A program made the position numbers and the translations under genes. From NCBI RefSeq assembly GCF_007923255.1, contig NZ_VOHJ01000012.1:1-64000 (forward strand): a DNA stretch of 64,000 bases. The letters are read 5' to 3'. The notes under the pieces are model-generated. The model ran no database searches and was not told where the DNA came from. It was given only the letters and a program-made list of their open reading frames with translations. Positions 24,951-32,830 of the stretch are shown here, one piece after another (within the stretch, counting starts at the first letter, position 1; every line of letters begins with the position of its first letter). Source of the stretch: Vulcaniibacterium thermophilum. GTDB lineage: Bacteria > Pseudomonadota > Gammaproteobacteria > Xanthomonadales > Xanthomonadaceae.

Positions 24951-27900
24951 TCAGAAGCGCTGCGTGTACTTGAGGTACCAGAAGCGACCGATGTCGAAGC
25001 CGCCGTAGTAGGACACGTTGGCGCTCGGTTGGGTGTACATCACCGGACCGATCTTCTCGAACACGTTGTTCGCACCGACGGCGATCGTCGCGTTCCAGGG
25101 GGCTTCCCAACGGAACTGCACGTCGTTGAAGGTGTTCGAACCCACGCTGCGACGGCGGGTCAGCTGGCTCGTGGTGCCGGTAAGGGCGCCGTTGGGCTTG
25201 AAGCCGATGTCGTCGCACTCGAGGTGATCCACCGTGACCGGCTGCACACCCAGGTTGGCGTTCGCGGCGGAGGTCGGCGTGAAGTAGGTGCAGCTCTCCT
25301 TCATGCCCGAGTAGTAGCGAGCGATCCAGCTGACGCCGAACGAGCCCATCTGCCAGGAGACGTTGAGGTTCGAGCGCAGGCGGAACGTCGTCGACGCGGA
25401 GCCCGCGAGGCCGACGTTGGAGAGCGGACGCTGTGGCGCCGTCGCCGTCACCAGGTAGTCGCGGACGGTGTAGGTGCTGTTCGACGCGATCATGAAGTCG
25501 CCGAACCGCTCCGTCTTCAGGCGGTAGGTGACGTCGAAGTCGAAGCCTTCTGCCTTGCGGAAACCGGCGTTGATGCCGGCGAACTGGAGGAAGTTGACGT
25601 TGCCGCGCACCGGGTCACGCGTGAAGATGTTGGGCGTGCAACGCGCCGCGACACCCAGCACGTAGCAGTCGTTGAGGATCTGCGTCGGGCTGTCGGCGAC
25701 GATGGTGTCGGCGATGCGGATCTTCCACCAGTCGAGCGCGACGCCGAGACCCTCGACGAAGTCGGGGCTCCACACGAAGCCGATCGTCTGGGACTTGGAG
25801 ATTTCCGGCTGCAGGTTCGGATTCGAGCCCGAAGTGAACGGAACCGGCGTCTGCGAGTTCGGCGCGCCCGCGTTCGCGCCGCCTTGGGCCAGCTGACGGT
25901 AGGTCGCCGCCAGCGCGCCCAGCGCACCGTTGCCACCCACGCCGTTGGTGCAGTTGGCACGGGTGGTCGGGTTGTTGGCCGAGCTGCCGAACGAGGTGTC
26001 GCAGGGGTCGGTGAAGAACGAGAAGGTCTGCGAGCCGCCGCCGTACAGGTCGGCGATCGTCGGCGCGCGGAAGCCGTCGGCATAGGTGGCGCGCAGCATC
26101 AGCGAATCGATCGGCTTCCACTTCAGCGCGAACTTGTTGTTCACCGTCTCGCCGAAGGTGTCGTAGTCGGAGAAGCGGCTGGCCACGTTCAGCGACAGCT
26201 CCTGGGCGAACGGCAGATCCGCGAGGATCGGGATCTGGAACTCGACGTACGCCTCATCGACGCTGTACGAGCCACGGGTCGGCAGCGACGCCAGGTTGGT
26301 GGACTGACCGGCGACGGCCAGCGCGTCCGGCGTGAAGCCGCCCTCTTCCTTACGGTTCTCGAGGCCGAAGGCGAAGCCCAGGTCGCCCGCCGGCAGGGTG
26401 GCGAGGATGCCGGCGATGTTCGCCGAGATGACCGTGGTTTCCGTTTCGCCGGTCGCCTTCTCCGCCTGGAACAGGTAGTTCCGCAGCGCCGCGTTGTCGG
26501 TCAGGCCGCCTTCGCCGGCGCGGCCGGCAGGCAGGAACGGATTGAACGGCACGCAGGCGTCGAACGAGAGGGGATTGGCGGCGGTTCCGCACTGCACGCG
26601 GCCCTGCGCGTTGAGGAACGACGGCCCCATCGCCAGGCGCAGACGCGGAATGTTGAGGTTGCCGTAGGTTTCCTGGATCAGGCGGTTCTGGTTCCACAGG
26701 TAGCTCACATCCCAGTCGAACGTGCGCTCGCCCAGGTCGAAGCTGCCTTCGAACACACCGGTGAAGCGGTAGGTCGTCAGATCGCTCTCGCTGATACGCG
26801 GCACTTCCCAGGTGCGGCGCCACCAGGTGCTGATGTCGGCTCCGGTGGGATTGAAGTAGCTCTGGCCCGACAGCACGACCGCGCCGCCCTGCGAGGGCGT
26901 CGGGGTGGTCGCCTGCATCGGATAGCCGGCGATGCCGCGGCTGGCCTGACGGTTGCTGTACATCAGGTTGGTGCGGAACCGGATGGCGTCGGTGATGTCG
27001 AAGATGCCGTCGACGAAGAGCGACTTCGACTCCAGCGGGTTACGCAGGTCGGTCTGCTCGTTGGTGTTGGACTTGCCATCGACCGAGCCGGGGATGCACG
27101 TACCCGGGCCCGGCGCGGCCGGCGTGTTGGACGGGCAGGAGCCGGTATTGGTGTTCTGCACGATGTAATCCGCCGGATTGCGCGGATTGCCGCCCGGACG
27201 CAGCATCACGCGCGATCCGGTCGGAATGCCCGGGATGCCGGCAGTCGCCGTGGTCACGAAACCGCCGTACTGGCTCACCGCCGTCCACTGGTCGGTCGGA
27301 TGGATGTCCGAACGCGGGAACGCCGAGAACGGACGGTCGCGCGCGAAGACCGGGTCTTCCTTCGTCCACTCGGCCGCCAGCGTCAGCGAACCGCGGTCGC
27401 CGCCGAAGCCCATGACGAAGTCGCCGCGGGTGATCGCGCCGTCGCCTTCGTCGTACTGGCCGTAGTAGGCGCTCGCCTGCGCGCCTTCGTAGTTGGTGCG
27501 GGTGATGACGTTGACCACGCCCGCGATGGCGTCGGAGCCGTAGATCGACGAGGCGCCGTCCTTGAGGACTTCGATACGCTCGACCGCCGAGGCCGGAATG
27601 GTCGCCAGATCCGCGAGGCCCGACGTGGTGATGCCCAGGCGGCGGCCGTTGAGCAGGATCAGGGTGCGCGCAGCACCGAGGTTGCGCAGGCTGATGTAGA
27701 CGCCGCCGACGGCCTCACCGGCCGAGAGCGGCTGCGCGCGGGTGATCGGCGGGGTACCGGTCGCGGAGATGTTCTGCAGGATGTCGGCGACCGACTGGAA
27801 GCCCTGGCGCTCGATGTCCTGGCGGGTGATGAAGGTGACCGGCTGGGCGGTTTCGACGTCGACCTGGCGGATGCGGGTACCCGTGACCTCGATGCGGTCG

Positions 27901-28022
27901 AGGGTCTTCGCTTCCTCCTGATCGCCGGTAGCGCTCTCCTGGGCCATGGCGGTACCGGTGAAGGTGCCGACCAGGAGCGCGTACGTGATCGCGTCACGCA
28001 GCGGATTGGTCTTGAAGGCCAT
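24951..28022 (-). CDS. TonB-dependent outer-membrane receptor (second, paralogous)
   Basis: The 1,023-aa product begins 'MAFKTNPLRDAITYALLVGT' with a signal peptide ending near Ala-Met-Ala-Gln (about residue 28). It shows the same plug motifs as its neighbour: 'LDRIEVTGTRIRQVDVETAQ', 'LILLNGRRLGI', 'VERIEVLKDGASSIYGSDAI' and 'GVVNVITRTNYEGA'. The barrel ends in 'FWYLKYTQRF'. A GGAGAGAG ribosome-binding site lies before ATG 28022. The two receptors differ through most of the barrel, so they probably take different substrates under common control. The orientation places it upstream of the first receptor, each with its own promoter and terminator. Confidence 0.95.
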   Translation of the reverse strand: MAFKTNPLRDAITYALLVGTFTGTAMAQESATGDQEEAKTLDRIEVTGTRIRQVDVETAQPVTFITRQDIERQGFQSVADILQNISATGTPPITRAQPLSAGEAVGGVYISLRNLGAARTLILLNGRRLGITTSGLADLATIPASAVERIEVLKDGASSIYGSDAIAGVVNVITRTNYEGAQASAYYGQYDEGDGAITRGDFVMGFGGDRGSLTLAAEWTKEDPVFARDRPFSAFPRSDIHPTDQWTAVSQYGGFVTTATAGIPGIPTGSRVMLRPGGNPRNPADYIVQNTNTGSCPSNTPAAPGPGTCIPGSVDGKSNTNEQTDLRNPLESKSLFVDGIFDITDAIRFRTNLMYSNRQASRGIAGYPMQATTPTPSQGGAVVLSGQSYFNPTGADISTWWRRTWEVPRISESDLTTYRFTGVFEGSFDLGERTFDWDVSYLWNQNRLIQETYGNLNIPRLRLAMGPSFLNAQGRVQCGTAANPLSFDACVPFNPFLPAGRAGEGGLTDNAALRNYLFQAEKATGETETTVISANIAGILATLPAGDLGFAFGLENRKEEGGFTPDALAVAGQSTNLASLPTRGSYSVDEAYVEFQIPILADLPFAQELSLNVASRFSDYDTFGETVNNKFALKWKPIDSLMLRATYADGFRAPTIADLYGGGSQTFSFFTDPCDTSFGSSANNPTTRANCTNGVGGNGALGALAATYRQLAQGGANAGAPNSQTPVPFTSGSNPNLQPEISKSQTIGFVWSPDFVEGLGVALDWWKIRIADTIVADSPTQILNDCYVLGVAARCTPNIFTRDPVRGNVNFLQFAGINAGFRKAEGFDFDVTYRLKTERFGDFMIASNSTYTVRDYLVTATAPQRPLSNVGLAGSASTTFRLRSNLNVSWQMGSFGVSWIARYYSGMKESCTYFTPTSAANANLGVQPVTVDHLECDDIGFKPNGALTGTTSQLTRRRSVGSNTFNDVQFRWEAPWNATIAVGANNVFEKIGPVMYTQPSANVSYYGGFDIGRFWYLKYTQRF

Positions 28023-28106
28023 TTCTCTCTCCGAAAAGTTTGTATGCCTCTGTGAGCCTCCCCGGTAGCGTCAAAGGAAACGCCAAGTCCGGCAAAGGTG
28101 AGGCCG

Positions 28107-28146
28107 ATGGTAGAGGCATCCTGACGGAAATTAAAGTGTCGTTAAG
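28107..28146 (-). promoter_or_regulatory. Promoter with conserved receptor box, second TonB-dependent receptor
   Basis: AATTAAAGTGTCGTTAAG (plus strand, 28129-28146) matches 17 of 18 bases of the box before the other receptor. TACCAT (minus; 28112-28107) follows after 16 bp as -10. The 5' leader to the ATG is about 80 nt. Confidence 0.65.
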
Positions 28147-28277
28147 AGATGCGGGCGGGTATGGAACGGCAAGCCGCGGCAACGGGGCGAGCGCGCTGAA
28201 CGGGGGCGTGCCGATCCGGGTTCGCGCGCATCCGGGCATGGCTTCGGCGTCCCGGCGCGGTCGGCAGCGCGTAACCT

Positions 28278-28342
28278 GTAGGCCGCATACGCCGTGCGGC
28301 CCATGCCTACCGAGCCTCCGATCCGGTCCGGAGCGGATCGGA
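28278..28342 (+). promoter_or_regulatory. Two tandem hairpins in the moaA leader, candidate structured regulatory RNA
   Basis: Hairpin 1 pairs GTAGGCCGCA (28278-28287) with TGCGG and, past a bulge, CCTAC (ending 28310). Hairpin 2 is a perfect 9-bp stem, TCCGATCCG (28317-28325) with CGGATCGGA (28334-28342), and an 8-nt loop. They end 54 bp before moaA. In other gammaproteobacteria moaA leaders carry the Moco RNA motif; I cannot confirm a match to it by eye. The rest of the 28147-28396 spacer shows nothing else. Confidence 0.4.
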
Positions 28343-28396
28343 AGGCGGTCGCGGGCCCCCGGGCCGGTCCGGCGTTTCCCCTGGTATGGAGTCGCG

Positions 28397-29377
28397 ATGT
28401 CCCCCTTGGCCGACCGACACGGTCGCACCTTCCCCTATCTGCGGTTGTCGCTGACGGAGGCCTGCAACTTCCGTTGCGGCTATTGCCTGCCGGACGGCTG
28501 GCGCGCCGAGGGCGGGGCGGGCTTTCTGACGCTGGAGGAAATCCGCCGGCTGGTGGGCGCGTTCGCGGCCGCGGGCATGTGGAAGATCCGGCTGACCGGC
28601 GGCGAGCCGACCCTGCGACGCGATCTGACCGACATCATCGCGACCGTCGCCGCCACGCCGGGCGTGCGCCGGGTGGCGATGACCACCAACGGCGCGTTGC
28701 TGGCGCGGCACCTGCCGCGCTGGCAGGCGGCCGGGTTGACCGCGCTCAACGTCAGCATCGACAGCCTCGACGCCGGGCGCTTCCGGCGCATCACCGGACA
28801 CGACCGCCATGGCGAGCTGCTGGAAGGCATCGAGCGGGCGCTCGCGGCGGGGCTGGAGTCGCTGAAGCTCAATGCGGTGCTGCTGCGCGGGCTGAACGAC
28901 GACGAGCTGCCGGCGTGGCTGGACTACGTGCGCACGCGCGCGCTGTCGGTGCGCTTCATCGAGCTGATGCGCACGGGCGACAACGGCGACTGTTTCGACC
29001 GCCATCACCTGCGCATCGACCTGTGGGAGGAGCAATTGCGCGAGGCCGGCTGGACGCTGCGTCCGCGCGTGCCGGGCGCCGGTCCCGCGCGCGAGTACGC
29101 GCATCCAGAGTACGCCGGCACCATCGGCCTGATCGCGCCCTACGGCCGGGATTTCTGCGCCGGCTGCAACCGCTTGCGCGTCACCGCGCGCGGCGAACTG
29201 CGGCTGTGCCTGTTCGGCGAATTCGGGGTCTCCCTGCGTCCGCTGCTGCAGGCCGACGACCAGCGCGAGGCGCTGATCGGGCGTGTGCAGGAGCTGCTCG
29301 CCGGCAAGGCGGCGAGCCATGCGCTGCACGCGGGGCGCACCGGGCTCACGCCGCATCTGGCGTCGATCGGGGGCTGA
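28397..29377 (+). CDS. moaA: GTP 3',8-cyclase MoaA (molybdenum cofactor biosynthesis)
   Basis: The 326-aa radical-SAM enzyme rearranges GTP to 3',8-cyclo-GTP, the first step of molybdopterin synthesis. 'CNFRCGYC' (Cys23, Cys27, Cys30) binds the SAM cluster, and 'LTGGEPTLRRDL' follows near residue 68. The C-terminal cluster is bound by 'DFCAGCNRLRVTARGELRLC' near residues 252-271. The length is typical. The ATG at 28397 follows a GGAG. It begins a four-gene plus-strand run, moaA-moeA-moaD-moaE, with tight or overlapping junctions. moaC, moaB/mogA and mobA are not in the window. Confidence 0.96.
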   Translation: MSPLADRHGRTFPYLRLSLTEACNFRCGYCLPDGWRAEGGAGFLTLEEIRRLVGAFAAAGMWKIRLTGGEPTLRRDLTDIIATVAATPGVRRVAMTTNGALLARHLPRWQAAGLTALNVSIDSLDAGRFRRITGHDRHGELLEGIERALAAGLESLKLNAVLLRGLNDDELPAWLDYVRTRALSVRFIELMRTGDNGDCFDRHHLRIDLWEEQLREAGWTLRPRVPGAGPAREYAHPEYAGTIGLIAPYGRDFCAGCNRLRVTARGELRLCLFGEFGVSLRPLLQADDQREALIGRVQELLAGKAASHALHAGRTGLTPHLASIGG

Positions 29378-29414
29378 GATGGGCGATGCCGCGGCGACGG
29401 GTCGGGAGGCCCGC

Positions 29415-30674
29415 ATGATCGCCATCGACGAAGCGCGCGCGCTCGTGCTCGCGGAATGCGGGAGGCTCGAAGTCGAGCGCGTGCCTGCGGCGCGCGCGCC
29501 GGGGCGGGTGCTGGCCGAGGACCTGTGCGCGCAGGTCGCACTGCCGCCGTTCGACAACGCGGCGATGGACGGCTTCGCGCTCGCCTGCGATGGGACGCAT
29601 CTGCCGGCCGGCGGCGTGTGGGAGGTCGCCGGCGTGCAGGCGGCGGGCGATGCCCGCGCGCATGCGGTGCACGGAGCGTGGAGGATCATGACCGGCGCGG
29701 CGCTGCCGCCCGGAACCGACACCGTCGTGCCGGTGGAGCAGGTGGACGTGCTCGCGCGCGGCGGAGGCGGCGAGCCGGAGCGCATCCGGCTGACCGCGGA
29801 TGCGGCGCGCGGCCAGCACGTGCGCCGCGCCGGCGAGGACGTCGGCCCCGGCATGCGCGTGCTCGACGCCGGAACGCGCGTCGGCGCCGTCGAACAAATG
29901 CTGCTCGCCGCGCTGGGCGTGTCGACCGTGGCGGTGCGCCGCGCGCCGCGGGTGGCGCTGGTCAGCACGGGCCGCGAGCTGGTCGACGACCCGGCGCAGC
30001 CGCTCGCGCCCGGCCGCATCCGCAACAGCAACGGCCCCTATCTGGCCGAGGAATTCCGCACGCGCGATGCGGATATCGTGCTGCAGGCGACGATCGCCGA
30101 CGACCCGGCGCACTACGCCGAGGCGTTGCGGCAGGCGATGGCGCTGGGCTGCGATCTGGTGATCAGCACCGGCGCGGTGTCCATGGGCGAGTTCGACTTC
30201 GTGCCGGCCGCGCTCGACGCACTGCAGGCGCGCATCGTGTTCCACAAGGTGCGCATCCGTCCCGGCAAGCCCCTGCTGTTCGCCGTGCTGCCTACCGGCG
30301 CGCTGTTCTTCGGATTGCCCGGCAACCCGGTGTCGGCGGCGGTCGGCCTGCGTTTCTTCGTCGATCCGGCGCTGCGTGCGATGCGCGACCAGCCGCCCGA
30401 GCGCCCGCTGCGGGTGCCGCTGGCGGTGGACGTGCGCAAGAAGGTCGGGCTGTGCCATCTCCAGAAGGCGCGGCTCGCTGCGGACGCGCAGGGGCGGCTG
30501 GGCGTGCGCCCGCTGCCGGGGCAGGAATCGTTCCGCATCCTGCCGCTGGCGCGCGCCAACGCGTGGGCGGTGTTGCCGGAAGCCGCGGACGTGCTCGCCG
30601 CCGGCACGATGGTCGAGGTGTACGGACAGGCGCCCGGCACATGGCGCCTGGTGGAGGAGGGATGCGACATCTGA
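29415..30674 (+). CDS. moeA: Molybdopterin molybdenumtransferase MoeA
   Basis: The 419-aa protein inserts molybdate into adenylylated molybdopterin. It starts 'MIAIDEARALVL', as MoeA proteins do, and has 'PPFDNAAMDGFAL' (about residues 46-58), 'IMTGAALPPGTDTVVPVE' (about 93), 'STGRELVDD' (about 186), 'STGAVSMGEFDF' (about 252) and 'FGLPGNPVSAAV' (about 297). The start at 29415 was preferred over an ATG at 29379 because a GGGAGG site precedes it by 5-6 bp and the protein then begins at the family start. The 3' end overlaps moaD by 13 bp. Confidence 0.95.
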   Translation: MIAIDEARALVLAECGRLEVERVPAARAPGRVLAEDLCAQVALPPFDNAAMDGFALACDGTHLPAGGVWEVAGVQAAGDARAHAVHGAWRIMTGAALPPGTDTVVPVEQVDVLARGGGGEPERIRLTADAARGQHVRRAGEDVGPGMRVLDAGTRVGAVEQMLLAALGVSTVAVRRAPRVALVSTGRELVDDPAQPLAPGRIRNSNGPYLAEEFRTRDADIVLQATIADDPAHYAEALRQAMALGCDLVISTGAVSMGEFDFVPAALDALQARIVFHKVRIRPGKPLLFAVLPTGALFFGLPGNPVSAAVGLRFFVDPALRAMRDQPPERPLRVPLAVDVRKKVGLCHLQKARLAADAQGRLGVRPLPGQESFRILPLARANAWAVLPEAADVLAAGTMVEVYGQAPGTWRLVEEGCDI

Positions 30675-30928
30675 CGGTGCGGATGTTCGGCGCGTTCCGC
30701 GAGCTCGAACCCTCGGGCGCGTGGCGCATCGAGATCGACGAGGCGGCCACGGTCGCCGACGTGCGGCGCGCGTTCGAGCAGCAGGCGCGCGCGCGCTGGG
30801 GCGCGCGCTTCGACCCGGCGCTGCTGGCGGCGTCGGCGTTCGCCAGCGAGCGCGAGGTGCTGCGCGCGTCCGACAGCGTGGCGGGCCTGGACGAGGTCGC
30901 CGTCCTGCCGCCGGTCAGCGGAGGCTGA
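30662..30928 (+). CDS. moaD: Molybdopterin synthase sulfur-carrier subunit MoaD
   Basis: The 88-aa ubiquitin-like protein ends in '...AVLPPVSGG', the Gly-Gly tail that is thiocarboxylated to deliver sulfur. It starts inside the moeA 3' end behind GGAGGAGGG, a very strong ribosome-binding site. The middle 'VADVRRAFEQQARARW' fits the beta-grasp fold helix. The stop lies one base before the moaE GTG. Small and acidic, cytoplasmic. Confidence 0.92.
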   Translation: MRHLTVRMFGAFRELEPSGAWRIEIDEAATVADVRRAFEQQARARWGARFDPALLAASAFASEREVLRASDSVAGLDEVAVLPPVSGG

Positions 30929-30929
30929 G

Positions 30930-31403
30930 GTGGAACACGCGAACGACTGGCGGGCGCTGGCGATACGCGACATCGCCGCAGGCGCGCTCGACATCGCCGA
31001 AGCGCTGCGCTTCGTCTCCGATCCCGGATTCGGCGGCCACGCGCTGTTCGTCGGCAAGGTGCGCGATCTCAACCACGGGCGCGCCGTGCTCGGCGTGAGC
31101 TATGACATCCACGCCCCGCTCGCGCTGGCGACGTTCGAACGCATCTGCGAGGAAACGCGCGCGCGCTGCGGCGGGCGACTGAAGCTGTTCGTGGCGCACG
31201 CGCACGGGCGGCTGAGCGTCGGCGACACCGCGGTGATCGTCGCCGCCGGGACGCCGCATCGCGCCGAGGCGTTCGACGCCTGCCGCCACGCGATCGAGGC
31301 GGTGAAGCATCGCGCCCCGATCTGGAAGCAGGAGCATTACCGGGAGGGCGACAGCGTCTGGAGCGCGGGCTGCACGCTGTGCGCGGACGAGGCGGGCGCC
31401 TAG
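30930..31403 (+). CDS. moaE: Molybdopterin synthase catalytic subunit MoaE
   Basis: The 157-aa protein converts precursor Z to molybdopterin with MoaD. 'GGHALFVGKVRDLNHGRAV' (about residues 35-53) is the MoaE N-terminal signature. 'HAHGRLSVGDTAVIV' and 'PHRAEAFDACRHAIEAVKHR' precede the catalytic Lys block 'APIWKQEHYREGD' (about 129-141). The start is GTG, one base after the moaD stop, with GGAGG upstream. The stop abuts an IS481 transposase remnant on the other strand. Confidence 0.95.
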   Translation: MEHANDWRALAIRDIAAGALDIAEALRFVSDPGFGGHALFVGKVRDLNHGRAVLGVSYDIHAPLALATFERICEETRARCGGRLKLFVAHAHGRLSVGDTAVIVAAGTPHRAEAFDACRHAIEAVKHRAPIWKQEHYREGDSVWSAGCTLCADEAGA

Positions 31404-31618
31404 CTGTGGAGCTTCGATAGGTTGTTTCGCCCGAACGGCAAACGACTGAGGGGCGGGCGGCCGCCACGGGCGCTGTGTGGCCGGTGGCCGTTGTGGTGGT
31501 GCAGCCAGTCCTGCGGGGCGTCGCGGCGCTGGGCCGAGCTCTGGTAGGTCGCGGCATGGGCCCACTCGCGCAGGGCCGTCTGGATGAAGCGCTCGGCCTT
31601 GCCATTGGTCTGCGGAGT
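31400..31618 (-). pseudogene. IS481-family transposase, 3' remnant
   Basis: Reading the minus strand from 31618 gives 72 codons and a TAG: 'TPQTNGKAERFIQTALREWA', then 'WLHHHNGHRPHSARGGRPPL', then 'LPFGRNNLSKLHS'. This is the C-terminal end of an IS481-type DDE transposase, including the PQTNGKAERF block with the catalytic Glu. No start codon, N-terminal HTH or other catalytic Asp residues remain, and no terminal inverted repeat was seen. The stop codon overlaps the moaE stop. It is a dead fragment left by an insertion and deletion. Confidence 0.85.
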
Positions 31619-31858
31619 CCCTCACCCCAGCCCCTCGTCCGGCCCGCCGGGCGTGGCGGGCGTTCGTCGGTGCGCAAGCCTTGCGGCTTGCAGGCGCACC
31701 TCCGCACCCCGCCGGCGGGAGAGAGGCTTCCAGGGGATGCGCGGAGCGCGAGGAGGCGCCGCACCGAAAGGCGGGCCCGACACGGCGGGTGCGACCCGGG
31801 CGAGGGCGACGAAGGCGCGAACGACGAGGCGCGGGGCCCGCGCCGCGCGTGTGGCGGC
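31619..31858. other. Non-coding spacer of degenerate repeat-like sequence next to the IS remnant
   Basis: This 240-bp stretch begins CCCTCACCCCAGCCCCTC and contains GCCGGCGGGAGAGAGG, the kind of phrase that recurs in intergenic repeats of GC-rich proteobacteria. No convincing gene is present. It probably contains the end of the transcript of the minus-strand exported-protein gene, but no clear terminator is visible. Confidence 0.4.
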
Positions 31859-32698
31859 TCAGAGATCCTGTTCGTAGCGGACGTAGGGCACGGTGCCTTC
31901 GTCCTTGTCGGCGTTGCCCGGCGAGAACGGGTTCTTGCCGCGGGTGACGATGTTCTCCGCGCCCACGGTGAGCTGGCCGCTCCACGGCGTGCGCCAGGTC
32001 AGGCCAAGTCCGGCGCTTTCCCACTGGCCGGCCTGGCCGGGCACTTCGACCACGCGGCCGATCACGCTGGCGCCGAAGCGGCCGACCGAGCCGCCGACGC
32101 TGAGGCTCTTGGTGGTCCAGCGGTCGGCGTACTGGGCGGGGATCTCGCCCGCCGGATACAGGCGCGCGCGGGCGATGCTACCGCCGATCGACACGGTGGC
32201 CTCGCGGCCGATGTTGCGCTGGCCGATCAGCATCAGCGCGTTCTGGTCGACCTGGCTGTTCTGACCGCTCGGGCTGAGCCAGGCGGGGAGGTTGTCGCGG
32301 CCGCTGCCGACCGTCAGGCCGACGCGGTTGCTGCCCTGGGTCAGGCTCACGCCCGCGCTGCCGCGCCGCGTGGCGTCGCCGTCGAACGCGGCCAGCATGC
32401 AGTGGTTGGCGAGGCTGCCGATCGCGCTCAGGCCGGCGCCGCGGTCGCAGACCAGGCCGAGCGAGTCGTTGGAGTCCAGCCCGAAAGCCGCATCGAGCGA
32501 TGCCTTGCCGAAGCCCCAGCGCCGGCCGGCGACCGGGGTTCCGGTCGGCTGCAGCAGCAGCACGCCTTGCAGGCGACCGCTCGCCTTGTCCCACACGGGC
32601 AGCACGGCCGGGTCGGCCTTCGATTGCGCGTGCGCCGGCACTGCCGCGCCGAAGGCGAGCAGGAGCGAAAGCGGAAGCGAGAGCAGGCGCGCGTGCAT
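31859..32698 (-). CDS. Exported protein of unknown function, possible outer-membrane barrel
   Basis: The 279-aa product from ATG 32698 has a clear signal peptide (MHARLLSLPLSLLLAFGAAV, cleavage near Ala-His-Ala-Gln). The mature part is rich in alternating polar/hydrophobic strands with many Gly, Ser and Thr ('RRGSAGVSLTQGSNRVGLTV', 'KSLSVGGSVGRFGASVIGRV'), consistent with beta structure. It ends 'VPYVRYEQDL', resembling the last strand of the TonB receptors but with a terminal Leu. A GTG 21 bp upstream would add seven residues before the signal peptide. I do not recognise the family; there is no conserved neighbour. Confidence 0.6.
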   Translation of the reverse strand: MHARLLSLPLSLLLAFGAAVPAHAQSKADPAVLPVWDKASGRLQGVLLLQPTGTPVAGRRWGFGKASLDAAFGLDSNDSLGLVCDRGAGLSAIGSLANHCMLAAFDGDATRRGSAGVSLTQGSNRVGLTVGSGRDNLPAWLSPSGQNSQVDQNALMLIGQRNIGREATVSIGGSIARARLYPAGEIPAQYADRWTTKSLSVGGSVGRFGASVIGRVVEVPGQAGQWESAGLGLTWRTPWSGQLTVGAENIVTRGKNPFSPGNADKDEGTVPYVRYEQDL

Positions 32699-32830
32699 GG
32701 CTCGCGTACGGACCGGCACGGAGCCGGCGAAGTTCCCCGTGAGACGTTCGGGGCCACTATAGCCCGTTTATGTTTATTTAACAATCGGGCGATCCGCGCC
32801 CGTGCGCAGGAAACGTGAAGGCGGCCGCGC

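Noticed and set aside
21616-28055. Very long open frames on the plus strand opposite both TonB receptor genes (995 and 1,100 codons)
   Set aside because: They are antisense shadows caused by strong GC3 bias. Their composition (Arg/Val/Asp/Gly/Ala monotony) fits no protein family, and the minus-strand products have complete receptor motifs and signals.
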